Shown here in pieces: positions 9,264-20,192 of a stretch of DNA of 64,000 nt (the stretch's first letter is position 1; each line of letters opens with the position of its first letter). Origin of the DNA: Muricea muricata (taxonomy: Eukaryota > Cnidaria > Anthozoa > Malacalcyonacea > Plexauridae); NCBI GenBank assembly GCA_963855995.1, contig OY979727.1, forward strand, positions 12,020,946-12,084,945, written 5' to 3'. The notes below the pieces were generated by a model. The model was not told where the DNA came from and did no database searches. It saw only the letters and a program-made list of their open reading frames with translations. Position numbers and translations under genes: made by a program.

Positions 9264-11450
9264 TCACTTCATCAATTTTTGGTATCGGGTGTTATCATCC
9301 GGTTCTCGTTTTGTGCTGTCCAGTTTTGTGTAGCCTGGGAGAGATTTTAGTTTTTCTTCGTCCGGAGGTGGAGTATATGGTATAACATAACCTGAATCAT
9401 CTATTATCAGTTTCTCATAGTGGTTATCATCCGTCTCCTCTCGCTGGTTCCTGTCAAGCTCAGTGTAACCCGAAGATGGCGAGGTTATTTCTTCGTATAT
9501 TGTGGTTTCAACCCCAGTTGGATTAACAAGACCTGAGTCAAGTCTAAATAGTGTTGGCGTTCCTCTTGTTTCATGTTGGTCTCTCTCAAATTCAGAAGAC
9601 GCACGGTTAAAGATTTGAACAGCTTCGTATGGCGCCGTTCTACGAGGAATTGGTGTAACATAACTTTGTCGTTCTGATGACGTTTCAATGGTTGGAATTC
9701 CGTTATCTTGATTCTGTTAACACATTTAAATTATATAGTTTAGCTAGCACCTGTATCATCACTGGATCAATAGTTGATGATCCCGACTGGACCTCTTGGA
9801 AGAACAGTTTAGAATTGATAGAACTATCAAGTATAATTAAAGATATAGTTTAGTTTAGGTTTCCTCCTGTAGTAACACTGGATCAATAAGAGACGATTCT
9901 AACTGGAGCTTTAGAAAGAACAGTCTAGAACTGATTGAGCTATCCAGTATAAATAAAGTTAGTTTAGTTTAGGTCTCCTCCTGTAGTAACACTGGATCAA
10001 TACGAGATGATCCGTACTGGACCTCTAGGAAGATTTGTTACATCTGATAGAACTACCCAGAATATATAAAGTCAGTTTACTTTAAATTATTTTAATTTCT
10101 TCAATAGCAACACACCTGATTACTTTGTGATGGTCCTGCAACTGCTGCATGATGTGTTTCAACTGTGTCTTCTGCATTTGATAACTTCGTTGTTTTCAGT
10201 CGCTTTTTGCATATTATAAGAATTAGAGCCAAGAGAAGAGCAACGGTAACTAGAACTGCAACAATTACTTGCGTTGTAGTCGAACTTGTTTCTAGGAAAA
10301 TACAAAATAACAAAGACGTTGTAGATATAGACGCAATCTAGCTTTTATCACACCAATCGCACCATGTGATTACATTACAACGTAATAATAAGATTAAGAA
10401 AACCAAATTATCACAAACCTTTTTCAACTGTTGGTACACAGCCATACAGCTCAAGTCTCATACATACTTGGTTAGGCGGGTAATAACCTGGATGAACCCT
10501 GATGTACCTTGCCACAATTACAGGGTCTACGTTATGTCGTACGACACTAAATACATCAGTATTTCCCTGGAATATCTAAAACAATACACATATAGTTGCA
10601 CCTCAATGAATACTTAATACATGAATTGAATCGAGCATCAGATATTACACTGAACTCCACATATCATTTTCTTCCTGTAGTAACAATGAATCAATTAGAC
10701 TCCTCAGGCTTTCTATTAAATTTACCTTAACAGTTTTATTTTTTTCTTGATAAAAATTCCATATTCCATCATCTTTTCTGTAGGATATTTTATAGTCCTT
10801 AGCATATTCTCTTCCTCCAGAATATGATCGTCCTTGTGTTGCAATACCTGTGATTTTTGTCAGATTCACCAAATCAATCTGAATAAACTGATCATAATTC
10901 TTTTCAGTTATCTTTCCTCCTGTGATGTCTGGACACCATGCACCCCACTGTCGAACATTGCGGTTTAAACGAGCCAGCCAAGCATATGGGGTCTTTTCTT
11001 TGACAACACTAGAAGCTGTGATTTGCGAGTCTTTGATCCTGCCATTTTGCATCCCAAGTGGCGATGTACATTCTAAAAGAATATAAAAAGAGAATTACGG
11101 TCGAGATTACACGAGATCAAGAAAATTTGAGTGTGTATATATGAGCCGAAATTCGTCTATGTTTCTAACCCTAGTACGTCTTAACCCATAAGTAAAACTT
11201 GTGCAAAATCGACCAGAAAAATCAAACGATTGTGACCAGGAAAAAAATACTTGAATCTAGCGTTTGACTGTGTTTTATTGCGAGATGACAACCAGAAGTG
11301 ATGAAAACCAAAAGTAATCTATAGTGTTTTAAACTCCAAAAAATTCACTGCGATGTTGATACACCACTGATATTAATCCTGAATTAACATACCTTTGCTT
11401 AGAACTTGGATTGTAAATAGCACACAGGATAGGATAAAACTTCCAAACAT
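9264..11450 (-). CDS. Unit 2: DS-TM receptor with ITAM-like tail (395 aa)
   Basis: Five exons give one intact frame: 11393-11450, 10726-11072, 10419-10575, 10116-10291, 9264-9713; all junctions are GT-AG and phases agree. Residues 1-19 (MFGSFILSCVLFTIQVLSK) form a signal peptide. Residues 20-187 are a discoidin (F5/8 type C) domain of DDR type: ITASS, GAWCPD, IQIDL, TQGR, YKISY, then CMRLELYGC, with four cysteines placed as in DDR1/2. The transmembrane helix is about 196-215, followed by CKKR. The 149-residue tail exon has nine tyrosines. Y319EEI and Y329TEL are six residues apart and fit the ITAM consensus, followed by YEKL, YVIP, YTPP, YTKL and YQKL. There is no kinase domain and no DS-like or stalk exon; DS splices straight to TM. 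It is probably a surface receptor signalling through phosphotyrosine/SH2 docking. The ligand is unknown. Confidence 0.85.
9740..10085. repeat. 114-bp minisatellite in unit 2 last intron
   Basis: About three degenerate copies of a 114-bp unit (AACACTGGATCAATA ... GATAGAGCTATCCAGTAT ... AAAGTTAGTTTAGTTTAGG) fill the intron between the TM and tail exons. The same intron in units 3 (16,600-16,860), 4 (23,040-23,400) and 5 (34,740-35,070) has it. The same repeat is present in reverse orientation at 58,877-59,310. Confidence 0.8.
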
Positions 11451-11459
11451 CTTTGTTGT

Positions 11460-12490
11460 AATCAACTAAAATTTAAAAAAAAAACAACAATTCTTTATAA
11501 TAATAAATCACACCTAGACGTGTATTATCTTGGTCGAAAGAATTATAAGCAACTAACAAGTGTATATGATATCTCGGCCTGATTTAACTTATTTTCGTTC
11601 ACCGGATCTTTTAAATCATTTTGAGTCAGGTTCTCTTTGATATTCCGGAGTCCTTATATTTGTATACGATAGTAACCTTCACAAACGTATATAACTGCAT
11701 AGATAAACTTGTGAAGAAATCTCGACTTAAAGTTTTTAAAGTCTATAGTGTTTGTTGGAATAGCTCTTCAAAAATTAACTAAGTTAGAGTTAAATACCAC
11801 GAGGATGCACAGGAACTTTATTAGACGTCGCCATCTAACTCTAAATCCTGAGTTGATAGTTTATGGAATTTTAAGTTCAAAAAACGCATTAAATTATTTA
11901 TACTGAGCATGAAAGCTCGCCTTGGGTTGCGTCAAGTGAGCACATCTGTAAAGCAATTCGTATAAATATATTTTGATATTGGACTAATATATTGTTGATT
12001 ACGTTTTCTCAACTTTTGTAGAACTTGCAACTTTGTAATGAATTTCATAGTTTGATTTTACAACAAACACAACTCTCTAAATTAAAACCTCCCAATTAAT
12101 AAAGTTTTTCTGTCAAATTACCATTTCAGTTTACCATCGGCCTCGCCAGCACTCTGGCTACTTTAATTGTTACTACCAACATCCACTTGTCGTACTTTCG
12201 ATGTCCGTAGAGCTAATATACCTACACTTCGTTTGGAATTGTTACAACTTGAAGAAAACCTATAAACTACCAAAACAAAAGTGCTCGGGATACAAGAATA
12301 CTTGTTTGCAACGACTGCAAGAAGCCAGAAATATGATATCACCAAACGTTGAGAAAACTTACCTTATATTAGCGAATGCACTTCCTCGAATTTCTACGGT
12401 GTCTGGTTTGATAAGTGCATTACAAGCAAGTATTGGGAGTGCGCATTATCTGGTGGACGTGCCTTGAATCATTTCTGCGTCATTTACCTT
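11460..12490. repeat. 5' flank module of unit 2
   Basis: Homologous to 2690-4140 (without the foldback insert) and in part to 28,480-28,830. No coding exon is recognised. On the minus strand it carries a consensus splice donor AAG|GTAAGT (near 12,355), conserved in position in most sister modules, so an untranslated first exon is possible. Confidence 0.45.
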
Positions 12491-12633
12491 GTGCCACTTG
12501 AAGATGACAGATGTTATAGAAGTTCCTATATACCATTCTAGTGTGTTTTTTCGTCTTTGTACTTAGGCAAAATATTTTAATGTAAATAAGCAAAGTGCAA
12601 TAAACTCTGAAAGTTATAATTGTTTTAACACAA

Positions 12634-13031
12634 TGTTCACAGGATGCCGGTACGAAAAGTGCCGTTAAATTTCCAATCCGTTTTGTATTGTTTTCACGAT
12701 ACCGGTTCAATTTAAATTAAGTGCTATTTCAACGGGCGTTCACACGATATTAAATCAAATTCACCGTTTTAACCATTAAATTTGAGCATGAATTTGGTGA
12801 CAGAATGTAATTAGACAGCTGGGAACTGAAGCCGTATCAAAAAGTGCCGTTTTCGGTGTTCACACGATACGGCAAAGCGTTACGTTTTCATCTCATGCCG
12901 TTTAGAAACCGGCATTGTTTCGTGACTGTATCGTACAATTTCGTACCGGCATCGTGTGAACAGAAACTCATCAGAAAGCGTAAAAGTAACTTTTCATGCT
13001 GCTTTCGCCCCGTACCAGCATCGTGTGAACA
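12634..13031. mobile_element. TIR element TGTTCACA, copy 2 (uninterrupted)
   Basis: About 400 bp with ends TGTTCACAGGATGCCGG and the reverse complement of TGTTCACACGATGCTGG. Several internal GTTCACACGATA/TATCGTGTGAAC motifs point alternately inwards. It is the same family as 4299-5564 and 28,984-29,373 and is non-coding. Confidence 0.65.
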
Positions 13032-13039
13032 TAGTCTAA

Positions 13040-13745
13040 AGCAGTTACTTTTTTACATTATTTTTAAAACAGTTTTGATAAGGGTGTTTGATATCTAAAG
13101 AAGTCGTAGTATGAAAAAAACCCAGACCGGACGTGATTTGACAACGCGACGCCAATTTTCTATTTTCAGCGTTCTGTATCTCTAATTAATTTTCATTTTT
13201 CTTCAATCTTCGAAACGACCTGCGCAATTTAAGCTATTTGGTGCAGGTATCTTGCAAAATTTCATTCCGTTAATGGTTTTATTTAGCTTTGGAAACTGAA
13301 AAATCGCGTCCAGTCCGTGCGTTTGTTGCATGCCGGAGTTGCAACACCTGCATGAGTAGTGATGAAGTAGGCGAAAATGTTGGAACAAAGAATTTTTTTT
13401 TGTTTTACAAGTGTGCCAATCTGCCACCGCTATTCTTGTTCAGCGGCTATTATATGCCAGTGTCATGTAGTCACGGTTCCCACGACACAATCAACCACAT
13501 TCTAGAACGATTGAACGACATAACGCGAGACAGAGTAATTAGCTTCCTAAAAAAGGATACATCCGATCTTGTGCGTAAATTCAAGGAGTTAGTAGCGCAA
13601 TGTCAGCTTCACTTCCTGCCGTGTATCCATGGGACAAAGTTGCGACTTCCTCCGCTACTAATGCTACGTGCTTCTTATAACTTGCCTAATCCTTCAAAGG
13701 CTACTACCATATACATGCAATTTTGGAGCAAAGATAATTAATCGA
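13040..13745 (+). pseudogene. ORF-bearing repeat, copy 2 (longest ORF)
   Basis: Bases 13,470-13,741 keep an open frame reading HILERLNDITRDRVISFLKK, DLVRKFKELVAQCQLHFLPC, then IHGTKLRLPPLLMLRASYNL and ending QFWSKDN. The upstream start codon seen in the copy at 29,839 (MESSSHGT) is here ATG followed by TAG, so this copy is broken. Fragments occur at 5,570-6,125, 28,360-28,480, 38,560-38,735 and 40,180-40,310. The retained ORF across copies suggests a former coding exon. I do not recognise the protein. Confidence 0.5.
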
Positions 13746-13897
13746 ACATTGAAGTAGCTTCGTCCGAATACTGTTTACCAATAATGCAACATATAAATAA
13801 ATAATTTCAGCCAAATTTATAAACTTGTAATATTCCAATGAAACACTCAAACATTATTTTCGAGAACGTACGAGAAATTTATCCAAAGACCACATAG

Positions 13898-14110
13898 TTA
13901 TGTCTTCATCAATTTTTGGTTTTGGGCGTTATCGTCCGGCTCTCGTTTTGTGCTGTCCAGTTTTGTGCAGCCCGGAAGAGATTTTAGCCTGGAGGTGGAG
14001 TATATGGTATAAAATAACCTTAATGATCTATTACCAGTTTCTCCTAGTGGTTATCATTCGTCTCCTCTCGCTGGTTCCTGTCAAGCTGAGTGTAATCTGA
14101 AGATGGCAAT
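13898..14110 (-). pseudogene. Relic of a receptor cytoplasmic-tail exon
   Basis: The reverse complement aligns with the 3' half of the unit 2/3 tail exon: YTQLDRNQREET, then IPYTPPP, then the wording around QNWTAQNESR in a shifted frame. It has in-frame stops (one replaces the YEKL tyrosine), a substituted GYVIP motif and an internal deletion. No TM or ectodomain exon is attached. It marks a lost array member. A second relic of the same type lies at 31,462-31,677. Confidence 0.75.
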
Positions 14111-14515
14111 GTGGAGCAAAGATGACTAATCGAACTAACACGTTTAATACTTTATATATACTATGCATAGATTACAATCGACTTCACAAAATCGATTTGG
14201 CAATATATTCCAAATTTTGTTCCAAAGTTATAAATTTCGTTGCAAAGTTCAACAGTAAATATTAAAATCCAAAAGCATGTTTGTAAACAAAGCCTCTGAT
14301 TGGTCCATGAATTAAAATAATCCAATCAAATGCTTTGTTTCAAAAAGCAGTTTGTGAATTTCACTATGAACTTTGAGCTTCCCAATGGACTGGAACGAAA
14401 TTTGAAGTCTTTCGAAAAAGTTTCGTGAAATCGACTGTAAGTAATGAGCGTGGTCAGACATTTCAATCTTTCTCTAATCTTTGATACACGCTGTATGTAT
14501 ATTGACACACAGTTA

Positions 14516-14808
14516 CAGTCGATATCAACTAACTTTTTACCGTATTATTCTAAACTTCGTTGCGAAGTTCGGAAGTACGTTGCGAAGTTCGGAAGTTCGT
14601 TGCAAAGTTCAAAAGTTCATTCTAGAATTCGCAAGCCGGTTTGTAAGCTAAGCATTTGATTGGCTTCTTTGAGTTCACGAGCCAATCACAGACTACAAAC
14701 CGGCTTGCGAATTTTGAAATGAACTTTTGAACTTCGCGACGAACTTCGCCAACTTCCGAACTTCGCAACAAAGTTTGGAATATTATGAAAGTTAGCTGAA
14801 ATCGACTG
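14516..14808. mobile_element. Mariner-like MITE (CAGTCGAT ends, TA flanks)
   Basis: Ends CAGTCGATATCAACTAACTT and its near-complement AAAGTTAGCTGAAATCGACTG are flanked by TA on both sides. The interior is a long palindrome of GCGAAGTTCGGAAGT words around AGCCAATCA. Copies: 21,091-21,364, 31,703-31,942 (left-truncated), 7562-7630 (right end only), and 62,782-63,033 inside the Toca gene. TA flanks suggest Tc1/mariner mobilisation. Confidence 0.75.
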
Positions 14809-16130
14809 TAATTGATTTAAGTTTGTCCTACATGATAAAGTCTTGTTCCACCCCTAATGTGCTTGTCTTTCTTTAAAGACTTGGCTATTTTTACAAAAGT
14901 TGGTCAAACTCTTAGTTATTTTCTCTTTGTTTGCCAAGTGTCGCGTGCGTTTCGTGCGATGTAAAAAAATAGACGGAGATGACATGGACTTGAGAGCCAG
15001 CTTATTCAATGTGACGTATTAGAACACACTAGAACACGATGAAGGACCTACAATCTTAGACAAAACCTGTTGAGACAAAGCTTCTAAATTATTCTTAATA
15101 TTCTTCTTAATATTGAAGTAATGGTTTGGAAGCTTATAATTACAACACAAGTCATTATCTATGTTTTTGTTCTGGTTTATGAAAAACAAGGTTGCTCATC
15201 GTCACGCACGTATTGAGCACAACATGAACAATTAGGCAATTCAAGAATTGATATTGATGATTCTGTAAAAACACAAAACAAATGTGACTAAATTTATGCA
15301 TGAAGACCGACCAACAAAGATAAGGAGTTCTTATTCTAACAATTTCATCATTAAACTGTGATGAAACTGGCAATTTTGTTGAAACTTGTAATATGCTGGT
15401 AAAATTGACAGCTTGCAACAAGTCTGTGGCGATTTTCGCTGGGTATATACAAACCTTCTTTCAAGAGGTAAATTATAGACCAACCATTCATTCTTTTTTG
15501 TGTTTGATAGTACTGAACGTGACTTTTTGGTGATGCAAAGTTCTTGATATTGTATTTCGACCTTATATTGATTTAGTACCCATTTTCAATTGTTTTTAAT
15601 TGCGGAAGGGGCGGAATACTGTCTTCAGAGGATACTTGAGGATAAATGTCGGGCTATGCATGGGTTATTTCTTTTAATTTCAGGCGAAGGGAATACTGTT
15701 CAAAACAGGATAAACGAAATTACGCATGGAAAAGACAACAAATAATGAAAAAAAGTTATACCCTACATCCTAAAACGGGCTTTACAAGACGAAGAACATT
15801 CACTTGACTATGAAGTTCTGCTTATGATGTATGAGAAATGAAGGCATTTATGAATACAAGTCTTTATCATATCTTCTTAATTATATACATCGTTCTTAGA
15901 TTAGAAACTTGCAAGCGTTCACTTTACAAAGATGTCTATTTTTATATAACTATTTTATCATTATTAACATGAATTGTATTAGATTATTTACAATTTAAGA
16001 AGCGTTTGATTTTCACAGTTAAAAATTTTAAACCAAAAATTTGGCGAAAATTCATGGTGTACAGAAGCCTAAGTGCATCACTCAATCATGACTTTTGCAG
16101 ATCTACAAGATATTTATCTAAAGGCCATGT
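14809..16130. repeat. Spacer duplicon R1, short form (copy C)
   Basis: Shares its left part with 7,630-8,450 and its right part (15,660-16,130) with 22,110-22,575 and 33,800-34,260. The middle, with pseudo-exon A, is absent. Bases 15,684-15,807 hold pseudo-exon B: open, following TTTAATTTCAG, reading RREYCSKQDKRNYAWKRQQ and onward to a TGA. Confidence 0.6.
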
Positions 16131-16135
16131 AGTTA

Positions 16136-18721
16136 TCACTTCACCAATTTTTGGTATTGGGTGTCATCGTCCGGTTCTCGTTTTGTGCTGTCCAGTTTTG
16201 TGTAGCCCGGAAGAGATTTTATTTTTTCTTCATCTGGAGGGGGAGTATATGGAATGACATAACCCGAATTATCTATTACAAGTTTCTCATAGTGCTTGTC
16301 ATCCGTCTCCCCTCGCTGGTTCCTGTCAAGCTGAGTGTAACCCGAAGATGGCAAGGCAATTTCTTCGTATATTGTTGTTTCAACCCCAGTTGGATTAACA
16401 AGGCCTGAGTCAAGTCTAAATAGTGTTGGCGTTCCTCTTGTTTCATGTTGGTCTCTCCCAAATTCAGAGGACGCACGGTTAACGATTGGAACTACTTCGT
16501 ATGGCGCCGTTCTACGAGGAATTGGTGTAACATAACTTTGTCGTTCTGATAACGTTTCCATAGTTGGAATTTCGGCATCTTGATTCTGTTAACACATTTA
16601 AATTATATAGTTTAGATTTCCACCTGTATCATCACTGGATCAATTAATTGTTGATGATCCTGACCAGACCTCTTGAAAGAACAGTTTAGAATTGAAAGAG
16701 CTATCCAGTATGAATAAAGTTAGTTTAGTTTAGGTTTCCTCAGTAACACTTGATCAATAAGAGACTATCCTTACTCGACCTCTAGAAAGAACAATTTAGA
16801 ACTGATAGGGCTATCCAGAATATATAAAGTTAGTTTATTTTTAATTAGTTTTGTTACCTTTAGAAACACACACCTGATTATTTTGTGATGGTCCTGCGAC
16901 TGCTGCATGATGTGTTTCAACTGCGTCCTCTGCATTTGATAGCTTCGTTGTTTTCTGTCGCTTTTTGCATATTATAAGACTTACAACCAAGAGAAGAGCA
17001 ATGGTAACTGCTAGCGCAACAATGACTATCGTTGTACTCGAACTTATTTCTACGAAAATGCAAAAAGGTAATGCTCAAGTCTTCTAGTTCCATCTTTTTC
17101 GCATTTTTGCACTTCTTCCCTTTAATTTCGCCTTATAAATTCGCGATCGATTTTACTTTCATCTCTTTTTATAGCTAATATTATTCGAATTTGACAGTCC
17201 ACAATTCGAAATTTTCAGAAAGAGTCTCTGTAAGGAGGAGAGAACCATGCATGACCATGCACCATGTTGATAGCAAAGTAAAAATCTTTGTTATATATAG
17301 ACATGTAGATTAGAACACTTACCGTTAAACGACTTGGTTGATGAGGAAGAAGTGTTAGTCGATGAAAAAGTTCCTGAAGTAGCAGTGTTAGTCGATGAAG
17401 AGGTTCCTGAAGTAGCAGTGGTTGTCGATGATCTTTCTACACAAATATAGACAATACTCTTATTTCCTTCGTTTCCGTTGGCAGAAACTAATAACAGAAA
17501 CAGCATACGTAGGATGCTTCACCGATTGGAACTTAATGCATTAATACATAGCACATAAACACCCACCATTTTACTTTTTAAATTGGTAGTGTCGTACTTT
17601 ACCCAATCGTCAACAAATAACAAAATACCTGAATTAAAATTGATCTCGGTGATGAGCAGTTATCCCCCATGCAGCCAGACACATGACAATACATTATGAT
17701 GTCATAATTAGGTAAAAGGAACAAAATTATCACAAACCTTTTTTAACTTCCAGTATACAACCATAAAGCTCAAGTCTCATACAGGGTTGGTTTTGCGTCG
17801 AGTAATAACCTGGATGAACCCTGATGTACCTCGCTATAATTGCTGGGTCTAGGTCATGTCGTACAACACTGGATTCATCAATGTTTCCCTGGACAATCTG
17901 AAACAAAATAGATAGTGGCAATTGGTGGGTACGTTATACATAGTATTACAACAGTTCCATCACACATGTAAGACTCATCATTTCAAAATTTCAATTAAAT
18001 TTACACTTTCATCGTTCTCTTGATAAAAATTCCATATTCCACCATCTCTTCTGTAGGATATTTTATAGTCCCTAGCAAATTCTTTTCCTCCATTATATGA
18101 TCGTCCTTGTGTTGCAATTCTTGTGATTTTTGTCAGATTCAACAAATCAATCTGAATATACTGATCATAATTCTTTTGAGCTATCTTTCCTCCTGTGTAG
18201 TCTGGACACCATGCACCCCAGGCTGGAATACTCCTGTTTAAACGAGCCAGCCAAGGAAATGGCGACTTTCCTTTGATAACACTAGAAGCTGTGATTTGTG
18301 AGTCATTCATCCTGCCATCTTCCATGCCAAGTGGAGATACACATTCTAAAAGAATGTAAAAAAGGGTTAAGGTCGAGATTACACGAGATCAAGAAAGAAC
18401 ATTTGAGTGTGCATGAACCGAAATTCGTCTCTTTGTCTAACCTTAGTACGTCTAACCCATAAGTAAATCTTGTGTATAATTGACTAGAAAAATCAAACGA
18501 TTGTGACCAGGAAAAAAAAACTTGAATCTAGCGTTTGATTATGTTTTATTGCGAGATGACAACCAGAAATGATGAAAACCAATCTATAGTTGTTTAAACT
18601 CCATACAATTCACTGCGATGTTGATATACCCAGTATATTAGTCCTGAATTAACATACCTTTGCTTAGAACTTGGATTGCAAATAACACACAGGAAATGAT
18701 AAAACTTCTAAACATCTTCAT
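16136..18721 (-). CDS. Unit 3: DS-Ser/Thr stalk-TM receptor with ITAM-like tail (~434 aa)
   Basis: Six exons form one intact frame: 18658-18721, 18005-18345, 17738-17897, 17323-17436, 16874-17049, 16136-16585. ATG at 18721 is used; a second in-frame ATG at 18715 matches unit 2's start and gives 432 aa. Order: signal peptide (MFRSFIISCVLFAIQVLSK), DDR-type discoidin domain (GAWCPD, IQIDL, TQGR, CMRLELYGC), a mucin-like Ser/Thr stalk with TATSGT-SSSTN repeats, TM helix, KKR stop-transfer, and a 149-residue tail with nine tyrosines. The ITAM-like motif YEEIALPSSGYTQL is at 16328-16369. An upstream stalk acceptor (TCTGTTATTAG) would add residues and also stays in frame, as used in unit 4. The DS-like exon is deleted; a scrap of its 3' end remains near 17,630-17,680. 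Confidence 0.85.
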
Positions 18722-19291
18722 TGTAATCAACTAAAATTTCAGCAAAAACACTTGTAATCAACAAGTAAATGATATCAACAATACGATTTATATTCTTTCT
18801 CTCCAACAAACAGGTTGTTTCATCATTCAATATGTAATCTTTAGTTTAATTTTAGTCGGTTTTCTTTGATGTACAGGTCACTGACGCTACTTACTGACAG
18901 TTACGCTGAAAAAGATAATTAGATGAACTTAATTGTGAGGAAATCTCGATTTAAAGTCTTTAAAGTCGACAGATTCTACTCGACAGATACAGATGCATGG
19001 AATTCATGTCGTATAACACTCTCGGACGCTGTCCTTAACTTGGGGTGTTTATATGAGATAAATCTTTCTAAATTCTCGGTATCTAACCTTTGGGGCAGAC
19101 GCGTTCTGAATTAGGGGTTTATTGAATTTCACATTCAATCTAAATTACAAAACCCAAAATACGAAACACAACTCAGTCATACATTCTAACAATATTACTG
19201 ACTTAATTGCAAGGACATCACTATCACGATTATATTATTTTTCAAAACTTCGCACTCGTAAACCACTATAACGTTAACTGTAAGTCGTTAA
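18722..19291. other. 5' flank of unit 3
   Basis: Homologous to 26,433-26,970 (unit 4) and 36,650-37,180 (unit 5). No gene is recognised. It ends at the TTAA target of the piggyBac-like element. Confidence 0.5.
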
Positions 19292-20192
19292 AGGCACAGT
19301 GCAGCCTGTTGGGCGATGGTTTTTAGTAGATACACAAAGCTCCTTTTATTCCTGAGCGAGCTATACGTTCAAGTATCGTAGGTTGTTACTACCATTTGCA
19401 TTCAATCGTTACACCGCGCCGCGAAATGAAAGTTGTTTCGAGTTTTCCAACGCGTGTTATAATTGGACAACTTTACGTTTTACATTTCAAACTTCTAATT
19501 AGGGGGCGTGAACGTTTACAACCGTTTTTGCAATTATATCCGGCGAACCGCTATAAATAGCAACCGCTAACGTAAACAAATATATATTAAATCGTTCTTT
19601 TGCAATAATTATCACTAAATTGTCTTGAAAACCATTCAATCATCTCTTTGTAAAGCAAATACATTAATATTGAACGACAAAATTCGAAACTGAACAATTT
19701 CAGCTTCGTGATCATGTAACATAAAACTGACGTGTCAGTCGAACTATTTTCGGCTGGTTGCTGACGGTTGCAAACGTTCACGCCCCCTAATTAGAAGTTT
19801 GAAATATAAAACGTAAAGTTGTATAATGATAACACGCGTTGGAAAACTCGAAACAACTTTCATTTCGCGGCGCGGTGTAACGATTGAATGCAAATGGTAG
19901 TATGGTTGTTTTCGTTGTTGTTTCATTGACCCTTGGTGCCGGTTCAATTGAAGCACGGAAATTTGTATCGCTTGATGCATATTACTAAAATCATGATTTA
20001 CTTTCAACACACTTCGTAAATATTTATCGAGCATACTAAAACTTTATAAATATACTTAAAATGTTCGCCATCTTCAATCTACTCGCGAATTGATGGATTT
20101 CTTCAGTTATGATTGATGCTAATTGAATTTTGGAACTAGTTTCTTTAATAAAAAAGCATAAAATCACATGATTGAAAGGCTGCACTGTGCCT
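19292..20192. mobile_element. piggyBac-like MITE with TTAA target duplication (901 bp)
   Basis: 16-bp perfect terminal inverted repeats AGGCACAGTGCAGCCT are flanked by TTAA at 19288-19291 and 20193-20196. A second, longer inverted repeat lies inside (about 19,385-19,520 against 19,768-19,905). The orthologous flank of unit 4 (near 26,965) has a single TTAA and no insert, which is the empty site. No transposase ORF, so it is non-autonomous. Confidence 0.88.

Noticed and set aside
9485..9688. Frame containing RHYLDLTQVLLIQLGLK, also at other tail exons
   Set aside because: It is a +1 shadow of the conserved tail exon, repeated because the exon is repeated.
9264..11450. Alternative reading as a coagulation-factor-like or neuropilin-like F5/8C protein
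   Set aside because: ITASS, GAWCP, TQGR and CMRLELYGC wording and the linked DS-like module in units 4 and 5 fit the DDR ectodomain specifically.
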